Shown: positions 31,501-39,721, counted from the stretch's first letter. The stretch is DNA of 64,000 nt from Chelativorans petroleitrophicus (GCF_025398195.1 NZ_JAODNV010000018.1:41427-105426), one strand, 5' to 3'. A program made the numbers and translations. The notes: generated from the letters alone by a model not told the origin.

Positions 31501-33193
31501 CGTCAATGCCCGGATGTCGAGCCCCGGCGGCCTCAGCGCCACCGTGGAAGGAGACGTGCCTCTCGGCGACGGCGCAATCGATCTGGATATGGACCTTCAG
31601 TCTTTCCCGCTTTCGCTTCTCAACGCTCGCCTGCCGGATCTGGGCCTTGGCGGAACCCTGACCGGCTCGGCTCAGATCTCAGGAAGCCTCGCAGACCCGC
31701 GTGCGACCTTCACTGCCGAGGCGGCCGGGCTGAATGCGCGTCCGCTTGCCGCTTTCGGCGCCGCTCCTTTGAACGTGAACGCGGCCGGCCGCTTCGCCGC
31801 GGGTGAAGTTGTGCTCGACAGCCTGAACGCCGCGGGGCCGGGCGGCCTATCCGTCACGGCAAGCGGCCGCATACCGCTTGCAGGCCAGGCGCTCGCCGTC
31901 AACGCGCAAGGCACAGTCCCGCTCAGTCTCGCAAACCGGCTGCTTGCGGACCGGGGCGCGCAGCTTGCAGGCACGCTGACGGCCGACCTCGACATAGGCG
32001 GAAGCCTCGCAAACCCCGCCATCTCGGGCACCCTGCGCACCTCGGATGCCTCCGCGATCGATCCCATGACCAATCTGCGCCTGACCGGCATTGCCATCGA
32101 CGCGGGAATTTCGCGCAATGTGATCACCATCAGGTCGGGCACGGCCGGCTTTGCACGCGGCGGCACGCTTGCGGTGTCCGGCTCCATCTCCATCGACGCG
32201 GCGGCCGGCTTCCCGGCCGATCTGACCCTTCGCCTGCAGCAGGTGCGCTACAGCGACGGGGAAATGGTCTCGGCCACGCTGGACGGCAGCCTGCAGCTTG
32301 CGGGCGCGCTTGCGCGCGATCCCCTGCTTTCGGGCGACATCGCCATCGATCGGGCCGAAATCCTCGTGCCGGACAGCTTCGGCGGCGGCCCCGCCCACGT
32401 CGATGTGCAGCATGAGAATCCGCCGCCAGGCGTGGCCTCAACGCTCAGGCGCGCCCGGGCGGACGACGGCACGCCGGTGCCGAGCGGGCGCCCGAGCGTG
32501 CTGCGGCTCGCCGTCAATGTGGAGGCGCCCGCCCGCATCTTCGTGCGCGGGCGAGGGCTTGACGCGGAGCTGGGCGGCTCGGTTCGCATTACCGGCCCGA
32601 TCACCTCGGTCCAGCCTGTGGGCGGTTTCCGTCTCATACGCGGACGCCTCGCCATTCTCGCACAGCGCATCACCTTCGATGAGGGCACGGTGACGCTGAT
32701 CGGTGATCTCGACCCCTTCCTCGACTTCGTGGCGCGCTCGGAGCGCAGCGACATCACCGTTCTGATCACGGTCAACGGCCGCGTGTCGGACCTCTCGGTC
32801 GACTTTTCCTCCCAGCCGGAACTGCCGGAGGACGAGGTGCTTGCGCGACTCATTTTCGACCGGGGCGTGGAAGAACTGTCACCGTTGCAGCTCGCACAAC
32901 TTGCCGCGGCGGCAGCCGAGCTTGCCGGAGGCAGCAATGGTTCGCTTCTGGGCGGATTCCGCAATGCGGTCGGTCTGGACGAACTCGATATCGTGACCGA
33001 CTCGGAGGGCGGTGCGGCCGTTCGCGCGGGCCGCTACATCCAGGAAAACATCTATCTGGGCGTCGAGGCAGGCTCGGCGGGCAGCACGCGCGCGACCATC
33101 AATCTCGACATTACGGAAAACCTGAAGGCCCGCGGCGGCTTCGGCACGCGTGGCGAATCGGATCTGGGCATATTCTTCGAGCGCGATTACTGA
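28577..33193 (+). CDS. tamB: translocation and assembly module protein TamB
   Basis: This 1538-residue AsmA-like protein starts with TTG overlapping the tamA stop (TTGA). An N-terminal apolar segment (ILVILCLLFAALPLRAQE) anchors or exports it. A very long beta-taco repeat region follows, full of phrases such as LSGTLDGNATLSGTREAPRASF and LGGTLTGSAQISGSLADPRATF, about 50-100 residues apart. The C-terminal DUF490 domain (about 1190-1538) ends in RGGFGTRGESDLGIFFERDY. TamB spans the periplasm as a hydrophobic groove from the inner membrane to TamA. The stop is followed at once by a 17-C tract. Confidence 0.94.
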   Translation: MTRILVILCLLFAALPLRAQETTPESPEEERSLFLSFIENQLSTPNRQIRIRGIEGVLSSRASIQEITVADREGIWLRITGASIDWSRSALIFRQRLEISSLEAESIEMTRRPLPAENALPSPEARSFAVPELPIAINLDRVQVPSIAFGEAVFGLESTLSFEGRMRLEEGSLDTALEIERLDGPGGHLSLEAAFDNTTSRLDLDMALSEPQNGVIANLLNIEGRPPLDLTLAGAGPVDNLDLNLALAAAGEPALSGTARLRQQAEGIGFTLDAGGPIARLVPARFRSFFGAETTLEAAGLARSGGGFALSSLNLESAALRLDAAAETAEDGFLSRLTLNADIADPAGERVLLPLPGGETSVGAASLAIDFGNGGGDAWTASLNVTDLDTGGFSAREATFDVNGLAADLMVVDRRRITFDADGVVSGIIARQADVSEALGDTIRLNASGDWQAGEPLNLDSATLSGENLAASLAGMVSDFAFDGEIGVQTSSIAPFSGIAGRDLGGSIDLRATGELRPVSGAFDLMLDGTANDLRLDVSAADPLLVGATRITGRLARTVDGFLADGFRIESGRASFSADGTFATEAADFNFEAAIADLAHLTERAGGRLTATGRAQGSAGNLALSLEAAVQRGRLLDKELTEAALSFGGTLQNNVLAGQMAGSAFLDGVRAEIETDVRLSAEERQLSGIAFTAGGARLTGELVQDGEGLFTGNLALDAADISTAAALLLIEAQGAVNARLALENDAGRQQARIDATVNNLVAEQVSLESAEIEVDVADLFGVPAVAGRLQASGLDTAGIEVATLDATAQTSNGATAFQGRALLDNGTEITTRGGLAPENGGYTVTLEEAELVQAGVTARLMEPTRLTVIGDTVAFDRVDLDIAGGRLTAQGEIGTSLDVTLALEAVPLSIANAVRPDLALSGTLDGNATLSGTREAPRASFKLTGNEIAATALRQAGIASLGIEASGTTTDSTLSVNARMSSPGGLSATVEGDVPLGDGAIDLDMDLQSFPLSLLNARLPDLGLGGTLTGSAQISGSLADPRATFTAEAAGLNARPLAAFGAAPLNVNAAGRFAAGEVVLDSLNAAGPGGLSVTASGRIPLAGQALAVNAQGTVPLSLANRLLADRGAQLAGTLTADLDIGGSLANPAISGTLRTSDASAIDPMTNLRLTGIAIDAGISRNVITIRSGTAGFARGGTLAVSGSISIDAAAGFPADLTLRLQQVRYSDGEMVSATLDGSLQLAGALARDPLLSGDIAIDRAEILVPDSFGGGPAHVDVQHENPPPGVASTLRRARADDGTPVPSGRPSVLRLAVNVEAPARIFVRGRGLDAELGGSVRITGPITSVQPVGGFRLIRGRLAILAQRITFDEGTVTLIGDLDPFLDFVARSERSDITVLITVNGRVSDLSVDFSSQPELPEDEVLARLIFDRGVEELSPLQLAQLAAAAAELAGGSNGSLLGGFRNAVGLDELDIVTDSEGGAAVRAGRYIQENIYLGVEAGSAGSTRATINLDITENLKARGGFGTRGESDLGIFFERDY

Positions 33194-33194
33194 T

Positions 33195-33211
33195 CCCCCC
33201 CCCCCCCCCCC
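33195..33211. repeat. poly-C homopolymer of 17 bases
   Basis: Seventeen consecutive C residues begin one base after the tamB stop codon. It lies 34 bp beyond the end of the T-run of the small RNA described next and could vary in length between cells or be mis-sized by sequencing. Confidence 0.8.
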
Positions 33212-33245
33212 GCAATCCGAGTGCATTGGTCACCTGGCATACGTC

Positions 33246-33322
33246 AAAAAAATGCCGGCACTGAGGCCGGCAAACGACACGCAATTGTGGGGTTGGGGGG
33301 CGGGGGGAGTGCGTGTCGTCAA
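33246..33322 (-). ncRNA. candidate general-stress small RNA with a C-rich loop and intrinsic terminator
   Basis: Reading leftward from a predicted start near 33320-33323, the RNA forms a perfect 10-bp stem, ACGACACGCA (33319-33310) with TGCGTGTCGT (33283-33274). It closes a 26-nt loop made almost only of C: two runs of six and one of four. Nine to ten bases on, TGCCGGC/GCCGGCA (33272-33253) folds with a 6-base loop and is followed by seven T (33252-33246), a textbook intrinsic terminator. A perfect GGAAC-N16-CGTT promoter precedes it. No reading frame fits. An exposed C-rich loop is the usual tool for binding G-rich ribosome sites, as in GsrN of Caulobacter, which is also under the general stress sigma. 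Homology to GsrN is not claimed. Confidence 0.72.
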
Positions 33323-33328
33323 CCTTCA

Positions 33329-33353
33329 AACGCGTGAGTGAGCGAAAGGTTCC
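33329..33353 (-). promoter_or_regulatory. EcfG (general stress sigma) promoter of the small RNA
   Basis: On the minus strand GGAAC (33353-33349), exactly 16 bases, and CGTT (33332-33329) give a full match to the EcfG consensus. Transcription would start 6-9 bases further left, directly at the first stem of the small RNA. Confidence 0.7.
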
Positions 33354-33393
33354 CGCAGCACAAGAAAATTCACATGGCGGATTCCGGCGGAGC

Positions 33394-33419
33394 GGAACCG
33401 CCCTGCCCGGCCATGTGTT
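33394..33419 (+). promoter_or_regulatory. candidate EcfG promoter of the 109-residue hypothetical gene
   Basis: GGAAC (33394-33398), 17 bases, then TGTT (33416-33419) differs from the EcfG consensus by one base. It lies 30 bp before the start codon at 33449 and is divergent from the small-RNA promoter 41 bp away. Confidence 0.5.
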
Positions 33420-33448
33420 AAGGTGCGAACCCAAGATGGAGCACCGCC

Positions 33449-33778
33449 ATGGCTGACGAAACGATGAGGATCTACCGGCTAGTTCCGGATGCCGCGGAGA
33501 CCGATCCCAATTGGGATCTCGCGGAACCTGCGGGCGAGGTGGTCGTCCGCGCTCGCTCGGCTGCCGATGCCCGGATCGTGGCCGCGGAGGCGGAGGTGGA
33601 TTTCCTCGACACGCCCGCCAAGCCTGGCGACGGCGTATCCACCACCTTTGCCAGTGCCTTCCGGGACAACAAGCTTTACCGGGTGATCGAGGATGACGAT
33701 AGCACCTTTCCGCGCGAGGGGCCACGCGCGGTTCTGGACGGGATTGCCCGCCGCAATTCGGTCAGGCATGGCGAATAG
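33449..33778 (+). CDS. conserved hypothetical protein, possibly stress-regulated
   Basis: This 109-residue acidic cytoplasmic protein (MADETMRIYRLVPDAAETDPNWDLAEP) has GGAG eight bases before its ATG. It contains VVVRARSAADARIVAAEAE and ends with a charged tail, NKLYRVIEDDDS onward. The YRL...VVVRA.S..DAR..AA.AE pattern looks like a compact alpha/beta fold. I do not recognise a functional family. The upstream EcfG-like promoter suggests induction in stationary phase or stress. It is convergent with the zinc-ribbon gene. Confidence 0.72.
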   Translation: MADETMRIYRLVPDAAETDPNWDLAEPAGEVVVRARSAADARIVAAEAEVDFLDTPAKPGDGVSTTFASAFRDNKLYRVIEDDDSTFPREGPRAVLDGIARRNSVRHGE

Positions 33779-33810
33779 AGCGTGAGCCTTGCGGCCCGAA
33801 GGGCCGGGCC

Positions 33811-34044
33811 TCAGACCCGATCCTTCAACTGCTCCACGCCCTCCTGGGCGGCGCAGTGCGCACAGCAGAAAATGACGCCGTCCTTCTCGACGCCATGGCC
33901 GATCACACGGCAGCCGCAATGTGCGCAACGTGGGGCGACTGCGTGAATTGCGCATTCGAAACTGTCGAAGACATGCCTTTCTCCGGCCATTTCCACAGTG
34001 AACGCCTTGTCATATTCGTTCCCGCAGACTTCGCAGCGCGCCAT
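33811..34044 (-). CDS. small cysteine-rich zinc-ribbon/metallothionein-like protein
   Basis: This 77-residue protein has nine cysteines arranged as metal-binding knuckles: CEVCGNEYD, FECAIHAVAPRCAHCGCRVIGHG and FCCAHCAAQEG. The pattern resembles prokaryotic metallothionein-like zinc ribbons. It most likely binds zinc structurally or buffers metal in the cytoplasm; a redox role is possible. A GGAAC-N16-CGGTT sequence lies upstream on its strand. It sits between the convergent hypothetical gene and dusA. Confidence 0.8.
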   Translation of the reverse strand: MARCEVCGNEYDKAFTVEMAGERHVFDSFECAIHAVAPRCAHCGCRVIGHGVEKDGVIFCCAHCAAQEGVEQLKDRV

Positions 34045-34076
34045 TGGCTCTCTCCTTCATCCTTCGATGTGGCGAG

Positions 34077-34102
34077 AACCGTGCAGTCAAGCGGGTTGTT
34101 CC
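34077..34102 (-). promoter_or_regulatory. weak EcfG-like promoter of the zinc-ribbon gene
   Basis: On the minus strand GGAAC (34102-34098) is followed after 16 bases by CGGTT (34081-34077). The spacing fits but the -10 carries an extra G compared with CGTT, so this is a lower-confidence member of the local EcfG set. Confidence 0.3.
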
Positions 34103-34162
34103 ATAAGGGTTGGCGTCCGGTGCAGCGATGTTGCGGCGCCGAGTTTGGCGTTCAGCGGCGGG

Positions 34163-35152
34163 TCACGCCGCCTCTTCCTGCACGGAGAAGTCGATCTCGG
34201 CAAAGGCGCGGCGCAGCACCTCAGGCCCGGCGCCCGGGCGTGTAGCCTCCGAAGAGAGTATCTGGCGATAGCGGCGGGCGCCGGGGAAGCCGTTGAAGAG
34301 CCCGATCATATGCCGGGTGACGTGGCTCAGCCGGCCGCCGGAAGCGATGTGGCGCTCCGCATAGGCCGCCATCGTCTCGACCACCTCCGCAAGATCCGGC
34401 GGCGCGCCATCCTCGCCGTAGATGCGGGAATCCACCTCAGCCAGGAGGGCCGGCATCTGATACGCCGCACGCCCCATCATGGCCCCGTCCACATGGGTCA
34501 GATGCGCGATGGCCTCATCCAGAGATCGAATACCGCCGTTGATACCTATGAATTTATGCGGAAATTTGGCCTTCAGCCGGTAGACGCGGCCATAATCGAG
34601 CGGCGGGACGTCGCGGTTCTCCCGCGGGCTTAGGCCCTTGAGCCAGGCCTTGCGCGCATGGACCCAAAGCGCGTCGCAGCCGGCGGCGAATACCGCCTCG
34701 GCCAAGCGGTCGAGCGCTTCCTCGGGGTCCTGATCATCCACCCCGATCCGCGACTTCACCGTGACGGGCACTGCGACCTTCGCCTTCATCGCGGCCACGC
34801 AATCGCCCACCAGCTCCGGTTCCTTCATCAGGCAGGCGCCGAACGTCCCCGATTGCACACGGTCCGACGGGCAGCCGACATTCAGGTTGATCTCGCCATA
34901 GCCGAAATCCGCGCCGATCCACGCCGCCTCCGCAAGCTTCGCCGGCTCGCTGCCGCCGAGCTGAAGGGCGACGGGACGTTCGGCCGGATCGAAGCTGAGC
35001 AGCCGCCCGCGGTCGCCGTGAATGACGGCGTCGGCAACGACCATCTCCGTGTAAAGCAGCGCTTTCCGTGTGAGCTGCCGGTGCAGGAACCGGCAATGCC
35101 GGTCCGTCCAGTCCATCATCGGCGCAACGGAAAAGATTTTGTTTGCAGTCAT
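34163..35152 (-). CDS. dusA: tRNA dihydrouridine(20/20a) synthase DusA
   Basis: DusA reduces uridine 20/20a in the tRNA D-loop using FMN and NADPH. The 329-residue form starting [21 protein letters not shown] matches the family; an in-frame ATG 19 codons earlier is possible. The FMN barrel motifs are [27 protein letters not shown], and [20 protein letters not shown] with the catalytic Cys. [17 protein letters not shown] is diagnostic for the DusA branch, and [12 protein letters not shown] binds phosphate. It is transcribed divergently from gpt. Confidence 0.95.
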   Translation of the reverse strand: MTANKIFSVAPMMDWTDRHCRFLHRQLTRKALLYTEMVVADAVIHGDRGRLLSFDPAERPVALQLGGSEPAKLAEAAWIGADFGYGEINLNVGCPSDRVQSGTFGACLMKEPELVGDCVAAMKAKVAVPVTVKSRIGVDDQDPEEALDRLAEAVFAAGCDALWVHARKAWLKGLSPRENRDVPPLDYGRVYRLKAKFPHKFIGINGGIRSLDEAIAHLTHVDGAMMGRAAYQMPALLAEVDSRIYGEDGAPPDLAEVVETMAAYAERHIASGGRLSHVTRHMIGLFNGFPGARRYRQILSSEATRPGAGPEVLRRAFAEIDFSVQEEAA

Positions 35153-35389
35153 TCTCTCATTCGACGCTCTTTGAGAGACCACATAGGCGGACTGGAGTTT
35201 GAATTCCATCCATTTGTCTCTTCCGTGCGCGCTAAAACGGCCACGGCTGCCGCAGAGTTGTCAACGTCCGGCACTCGCACGCTTCGCAAACATTGCACGC
35301 AAAGCGCCGGTCTTGCGCGCAGGCGGCCTTTCCGGCTAATTCCCCCTGCATTCCCGCGCTGCTTAAGCGAGCTACCGGAGTGCACAAGC

Positions 35390-35887
35390 ATGGCCATGCC
35401 CGAAAAAGCCTTCCCCGTCTCCTGGGATCAGTTTCACCGCGACGCACGCGCGCTTGCCTGGCGGCTTGCGAGCGCCAACGGCCGCTGGAAGGCGATCGTG
35501 TGTATCACGCGCGGCGGCCTCGTGCCGGCAGCCGTGATCGCACGCGAGCTGGGCATCCGCCTCATTGAGACGGTGTGCGTGGCCTCCTACCATGACTACA
35601 CGGAACAGGGGGAGCTCAAGATCCTGAAGGAGATTTCCCCCGCGCTCCTAGAGGACGAAGGGCGCGACATCCTCATCGTCGACGACCTGACGGACACGGG
35701 AAAGACGGCGGCCATCGTGCGCGCCATGGTGCCCAAGGCCCACTTCGCCACCGTCTATGCCAAGCCGAAGGGGCGGCCGCTCGTGGACACCTTCATCACG
35801 GAAGTCTCGCAGGACACCTGGATCTATTTCCCCTGGGACATGGGCTTTTCCTACCAGAAGCCGATCGCGGAAAGAGAGCCGCACTGA
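35390..35887 (+). CDS. gpt: xanthine phosphoribosyltransferase
   Basis: This 165-residue enzyme resembles Gpt, which salvages xanthine and guanine with PRPP to XMP and GMP. The PRPP motif is [37 protein letters not shown] is the N-terminal purine-side signature, and [11 protein letters not shown] is typical of the C-terminus. Two ATG codons (35390 and 35396) are possible; both give essentially the same protein. It is cytoplasmic and joins guaB in this window as guanine-nucleotide supply. A NUDIX hydrolase follows after 97 bp. Confidence 0.92.
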   Translation: MAMPEKAFPVSWDQFHRDARALAWRLASANGRWKAIVCITRGGLVPAAVIARELGIRLIETVCVASYHDYTEQGELKILKEISPALLEDEGRDILIVDDLTDTGKTAAIVRAMVPKAHFATVYAKPKGRPLVDTFITEVSQDTWIYFPWDMGFSYQKPIAEREPH

Positions 35888-35984
35888 GCTTTGTTTCCCG
35901 CCTCAAGATCGCCTGTCTGTTGCCCATCGCAGCGGCCGATCTATCCTTGACCGAAGCGATTCCTAAAGAAGCGGACGAAAGGGC

Positions 35985-36470
35985 ATGGGCTATCTGACGC
36001 GCGCGAGGATTCTGGAACGGTTGCGCCGGCTGTTCGGCGGCAACCCGCCCCGCGTGCAGGCAGCCGCCCTGCCCTGGCGGTACGGGCCGGACGGTATCGA
36101 GGTGCTTCTGGTCACGAGCCGCCGCAGGGGCCGCTGGGTCTTGCCAAAGGGGTGGCCCGAGGGCCGCGAAGCGCTCTTTGAAACGGCCGCGCGCGAGGCG
36201 CTCGAGGAAGCCGGCGTCAAAGGCAGGATCGGCAAAGCAGAGATCGGCCGCTATTATTACGGCAAGCAGGGGGACACCGGGATCAAGTGGCGCTGCGAGG
36301 TGGCCGTCTTCCCGCTCGAGGTCGAGCATGAGGCCAAGAAATGGCCCGAGAAGAAGAAGCGGACCCGCCGCTGGTTCAGCAATGAAGAGGCGGCGCGCAT
36401 GGTCGAGGAAGCCGAACTTGCGGAACTTCTTGCCGCCTTCAAAGGTAATCCACGGAAAATCGCGGCCTGA
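35985..36470 (+). CDS. NUDIX hydrolase (diphosphoinositol polyphosphate phosphohydrolase-like)
   Basis: This 161-residue protein contains a perfect Nudix box (Gx5Ex7REUxEExGU) in GWPEGREALFETAAREALEE followed by AGV. The lead-in VQAAALPWRYGPDGIEVLLVTSRRRGRWVLPKG and the tail KRTRRWFSNEEAARMV match the DIPP-like group common in Rhizobiales. It likely hydrolyses nucleoside or inositol diphosphates in a metal-dependent way; the substrate is not predictable. It follows gpt on the same strand. Confidence 0.9.
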   Translation: MGYLTRARILERLRRLFGGNPPRVQAAALPWRYGPDGIEVLLVTSRRRGRWVLPKGWPEGREALFETAAREALEEAGVKGRIGKAEIGRYYYGKQGDTGIKWRCEVAVFPLEVEHEAKKWPEKKKRTRRWFSNEEAARMVEEAELAELLAAFKGNPRKIAA

Positions 36471-36581
36471 TACCGGATCGTCAGAACATATCGATGAGGG
36501 CAAGCTTGTGCCGAAGGGCGGTATTGCCTAGAGCCTTGGGCACCGAATGATAGCCGCACCCCACCAACAGACTGGCTGCCG

Positions 36582-38138
36582 ATGGCACGGACCGCCGACC
36601 CGAAAAAACACACGCTCGACAAGGACCTCGACAAGCTGGTTCACGTCGAGGAGGCCACCAGCACCCTCGCCCGCGGGCTGGTCGCGCCCGGCCTCGGGCT
36701 GCTCTTTTTGGCGCTCGCCGCGCTTCTTGCCTCCATCGTCTCGCTAGGCGAACCGCGCGTCGTCATCATCGCAGTGGCAGCGGCCATAGGAGCCTATATG
36801 GCGCTGAACATAGGCGCCAACGATGTGGCCAACAATGTGAGCCCGGCAGTCGGCGCCAAGGCCATGACCATGGCCGGCGCGCTGGTGATTGCCGCCATTT
36901 TCGAAAGCGCCGGGGCGCTGATTGCCGGCGGCGACGTGGTGGGCACCATCTCCAAGGGCATCATTGCCCCCGAAAGCGTAGGCGATCCGGGTGTTTTCAT
37001 CCGTACGATGATGGCGGCGCTGATTTCCTCGGCGCTGTGGGTCAATCTGGCGACCTGGATCGGGGCACCGGTATCGACCACCCATGCCGTCGTCGGCGGC
37101 GTGGCCGGAGCGGGCATCGCCGCCGCCGGCATTTCCGCCGTCAACTGGCCAACCATGGGGCAGATTGCGGCAAGCTGGGTGGTTTCGCCTCTCATGGGCG
37201 CTATCGTGGCCGCCCTGTTCCTCGCCTTCATCAAGACCGCGATCATCTATCAAGATGACAAGATCGCCTCGGCACGACGCTGGGTTCCGCTTCTGATTGC
37301 CGTCATGGCGGGGTCCTTCACGGCCTATCTGGCGGTGAAAGGCCTGGGCCAGCTCGTTCATGTGAACGTCGGCATGGCGACCGTTCTGGGGCTTGGCGCC
37401 TTCGCCGTCATATGGGTGGTCTCGCACATCCATGTACGGCGCCAGTCGGAGGGCATGGAAAACCGCAACCAGTCGCTGCGGCGCCTGTTCAGGATTCCGC
37501 TGGTTATCTCCGCGGCCCTCCTATCCTTCGCGCATGGAGCAAACGACGTAGCCAACGCCGTGGGGCCCCTCGCCGCCGTCGTCTTTACCGTACAGGCCGA
37601 TACGGTGTCAGCGGAAGTCGTCATACCGCTCTGGGTGATGGTGATCGGTGCCTTCGGCATCTCGCTCGGCCTCGTTCTGTTCGGGCCCAAGCTCATCCGC
37701 ATGGTGGGCGAGCAGATCACCAAGCTCAACCCCATGCGCGCCTTCTGCGTGGCGCTTTCGGCGGCCATCACCGTCATCATCGCCTCCGCTCTCGGCCTGC
37801 CCATCAGCTCGACCCACACCGCCGTGGGCGCGGTGTTCGGCGTGGGCTTCTTCCGCGAGTGGTATACGGCACACTCCAAGCGCCGCCGCGCCTATCTGGA
37901 GCGCAAGGGCATCAAGGTTCGCAACGCCCGCGCGGCAGCGGAAGGCAGAGGGCCGCTCACAGCCTTCTTCGAGGAGGACGAGAACGGCGCTCCCGGCGTA
38001 TCGCGGGAAGAGATCGCCCGCCGCAAGCTGGTGCGCCGCGCCCATGTGCGCACGATCCTTGCGGCGTGGGTGACCACAGTGCCAGCGGCTGCGCTGCTCT
38101 CCGCCGTCATTTTCCTGGGCCTCAACGCGCTCGCCTGA
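36582..38138 (+). CDS. inorganic phosphate transporter, PiT family
   Basis: This 518-residue integral membrane protein carries two copies of the PiT signature: GANDVANNVSPAVGAKA in the first half and GANDVANAVGPLAAVVF in the second, each followed by a PxSTTHxxVG motif (PVSTTHAVVGGVAG; PISSTHTAVGAVFG). About ten to twelve helices are visible. It takes up phosphate, probably as a metal-phosphate complex, with protons. A long charged loop with KRRRAYLERKG and a 40-residue cytoplasmic stretch precede the last helix. No Pho box is evident upstream. Confidence 0.95.
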   Translation: MARTADPKKHTLDKDLDKLVHVEEATSTLARGLVAPGLGLLFLALAALLASIVSLGEPRVVIIAVAAAIGAYMALNIGANDVANNVSPAVGAKAMTMAGALVIAAIFESAGALIAGGDVVGTISKGIIAPESVGDPGVFIRTMMAALISSALWVNLATWIGAPVSTTHAVVGGVAGAGIAAAGISAVNWPTMGQIAASWVVSPLMGAIVAALFLAFIKTAIIYQDDKIASARRWVPLLIAVMAGSFTAYLAVKGLGQLVHVNVGMATVLGLGAFAVIWVVSHIHVRRQSEGMENRNQSLRRLFRIPLVISAALLSFAHGANDVANAVGPLAAVVFTVQADTVSAEVVIPLWVMVIGAFGISLGLVLFGPKLIRMVGEQITKLNPMRAFCVALSAAITVIIASALGLPISSTHTAVGAVFGVGFFREWYTAHSKRRRAYLERKGIKVRNARAAAEGRGPLTAFFEEDENGAPGVSREEIARRKLVRRAHVRTILAAWVTTVPAAALLSAVIFLGLNALA

Positions 38139-38201
38139 TAACCCGGCCATCGTCGCATATAAGGCGTGGGGGGAGGAGTGCGGCGCGCGGCAAAACTCTT
38201 C

Positions 38202-38663
38202 TCAGCCCTGACCGGCGAGCCCGTAGATCTCGTCCGCGCGGCGCTCGAAGGCTTCGGCGAACATGCGAAAGGCGCGATCGAACATCGCCCCCATCAGCAT
38301 GCCCAGCATCCGGTTCTTGAATTCGTACTCGATGAAGAAATGCACGTCCGTCTGGCTCTCGCCGACGGGATCGAAGCGCCAGTAGTTCTGCAGAAAGCGG
38401 AAGGGCCCGTCGATATAGCGCACGTCGATCAACCGTTCGGCGGGTTTCAGAACCACCTGGCTGGTGAAGGTCTCGCGGATGGCCTTGTAGCCTACCGTCA
38501 TGTCGGCCACGAGAATCGTAACGCCGTTGCGCTCCTTGCGAGTCCGGACCGTAAGCGATTCGCACATGGGCACGAATTCCGGATAAGACTCCACGTCCGC
38601 CACCAGGGCGAACATCTGCTCCGGCAGGTGCTTCACCCGGCGTACAGTCTCATGCTTGGGCAT
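38202..38663 (-). CDS. SRPBCC family ubiquinone-binding protein (COQ10/RatA-like)
   Basis: This 153-residue protein starts MPKHETVRRVKHLPEQMFALV, the START-like COQ10 fold. It binds lipids such as ubiquinone; the related E. coli RatA is described as a ribosome-associated toxin, but in alphaproteobacteria the COQ10 role is more likely. Key phrases are VADVESYPEFVPMCESL and FKNRMLGMLMGAMFDRAFRMFAEAFERRA. It begins 8 bp after the lipA stop and is in that operon, next to the lipoyl-dependent PDH genes. Confidence 0.88.
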   Translation of the reverse strand: MPKHETVRRVKHLPEQMFALVADVESYPEFVPMCESLTVRTRKERNGVTILVADMTVGYKAIRETFTSQVVLKPAERLIDVRYIDGPFRFLQNYWRFDPVGESQTDVHFFIEYEFKNRMLGMLMGAMFDRAFRMFAEAFERRADEIYGLAGQG

Positions 38664-38670
38664 CGGCGTC

Positions 38671-39639
38671 CTATGCCGTCCGCGCCGAAAGCCGTGCCTC
38701 CCGCGCGGCCCTGAGCTTGGCAAAATCCTCGCCCGCGTGATGCGAGGAGCGCGTCAGCGGACTGGAGGAGACCATGAGAAAGCCCTTGGTGTAGGCGATG
38801 GTCTCGTAGGCCTTGAACTCTTCAGGCGTCACGAACCGCTTGACCGGATGGTGCTTGCGTGTGGGCTGGAGATACTGGCCGATGGTGAGGAAGTCGACGT
38901 CGGCGGAGCGCAGATCGTCCATCAACTGAAGGACCTCGTTGCGCTCCTCGCCGAGCCCGACCATGATGCCGGACTTCGTGAACATGGAAGGATCGAGCTC
39001 CTTCACCCGTTGGAGAAGCCGGATGGAATGGAAGTAGCGCGCGCCGGGCCTGACGGTGAGATATTTCGACGGAACCGTCTCCAGATTGTGGTTGAAGACG
39101 TCGGGCCTAGCCTCCACCACGATCTCCAGCGCCCCCTCCTTGCGCAGGAAATCGGGCGTGAGCACTTCGATGGTTGTGTCCGGCGCGGCTTCGCGGATGG
39201 CGTAGATCACCTCGGCGAAATGGCGTGCACCGCCGTCGTCCAGGTCGTCGCGATCGACCGAGGTTATCACCACATGGTTCAGGCCCATCTGGCGCACGGC
39301 CCTGGCGACGTTTTCAGGCTCGTTGGGATCAAGGGGACCGGGAATGCCCGTCGCCACGTTGCAGAAGGCGCAGGCGCGGGTGCAAATCTCGCCCATGATC
39401 ATGAAGGTGGCGTGCTTCTTGTCCCAGCATTCGCCGATGTTGGGGCAACCGGCCTCCTCGCAGACCGTTACCAGCTTGTTCGACCGTACGATCTCGCGCG
39501 TTTCCAGATAGCCCTTTGAGACAGGCGCCTTCACCCGGATCCATGAGGGCTTACGCAGCACCTCCTGATCGGGCCGGTGCGCCTTTTCCGGATGCCGGGG
39601 ACGTGGTTTCGCGGAGACGGTGTCGAGAACGGTGACCAT
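38671..39639 (-). CDS. lipA: lipoyl synthase
   Basis: LipA inserts two sulfurs into octanoyl groups on lipoyl domains. The radical-SAM cysteines are in [13 protein letters not shown] and the auxiliary [4Fe-4S] cluster is bound by [13 protein letters not shown] near residue 70. The C-terminal [10 protein letters not shown] supplies the conserved serine ligand. The length of 322 residues is normal. It lies just downstream of glsB and the PDH cluster, so the enzyme that lipoylates PdhB and PdhC is encoded beside them. A terminator sits between glsB and lipA, so it probably has its own promoter. Confidence 0.96.
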   Translation of the reverse strand: MVTVLDTVSAKPRPRHPEKAHRPDQEVLRKPSWIRVKAPVSKGYLETREIVRSNKLVTVCEEAGCPNIGECWDKKHATFMIMGEICTRACAFCNVATGIPGPLDPNEPENVARAVRQMGLNHVVITSVDRDDLDDGGARHFAEVIYAIREAAPDTTIEVLTPDFLRKEGALEIVVEARPDVFNHNLETVPSKYLTVRPGARYFHSIRLLQRVKELDPSMFTKSGIMVGLGEERNEVLQLMDDLRSADVDFLTIGQYLQPTRKHHPVKRFVTPEEFKAYETIAYTKGFLMVSSSPLTRSSHHAGEDFAKLRAAREARLSARTA

Positions 39640-39691
39640 CAGCCTAACTTTCCTTCGCGGCCCGCCCTCATATAGGGGCTGCCGCGGACAA

Positions 39692-39721
39692 CAAAAGCCC
39701 GCCTGCCGAGCGGCAGGCGGG
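39692..39721 (-). terminator. intrinsic terminator after glsB
   Basis: CCCGCCTGCC (39698-39707) and GGCAGGCGGG (39712-39721) make a perfect 10-bp stem with a 4-base loop. On the minus strand it is followed by CTTTTGTTG. It lies 17 bp beyond the glsB stop. Confidence 0.75.

Noticed and set aside
35153..35389. Possible xanthine riboswitch before gpt
   Set aside because: I searched the 237-bp gap for a compact nested fold before the start codon and found no convincing paired structure.
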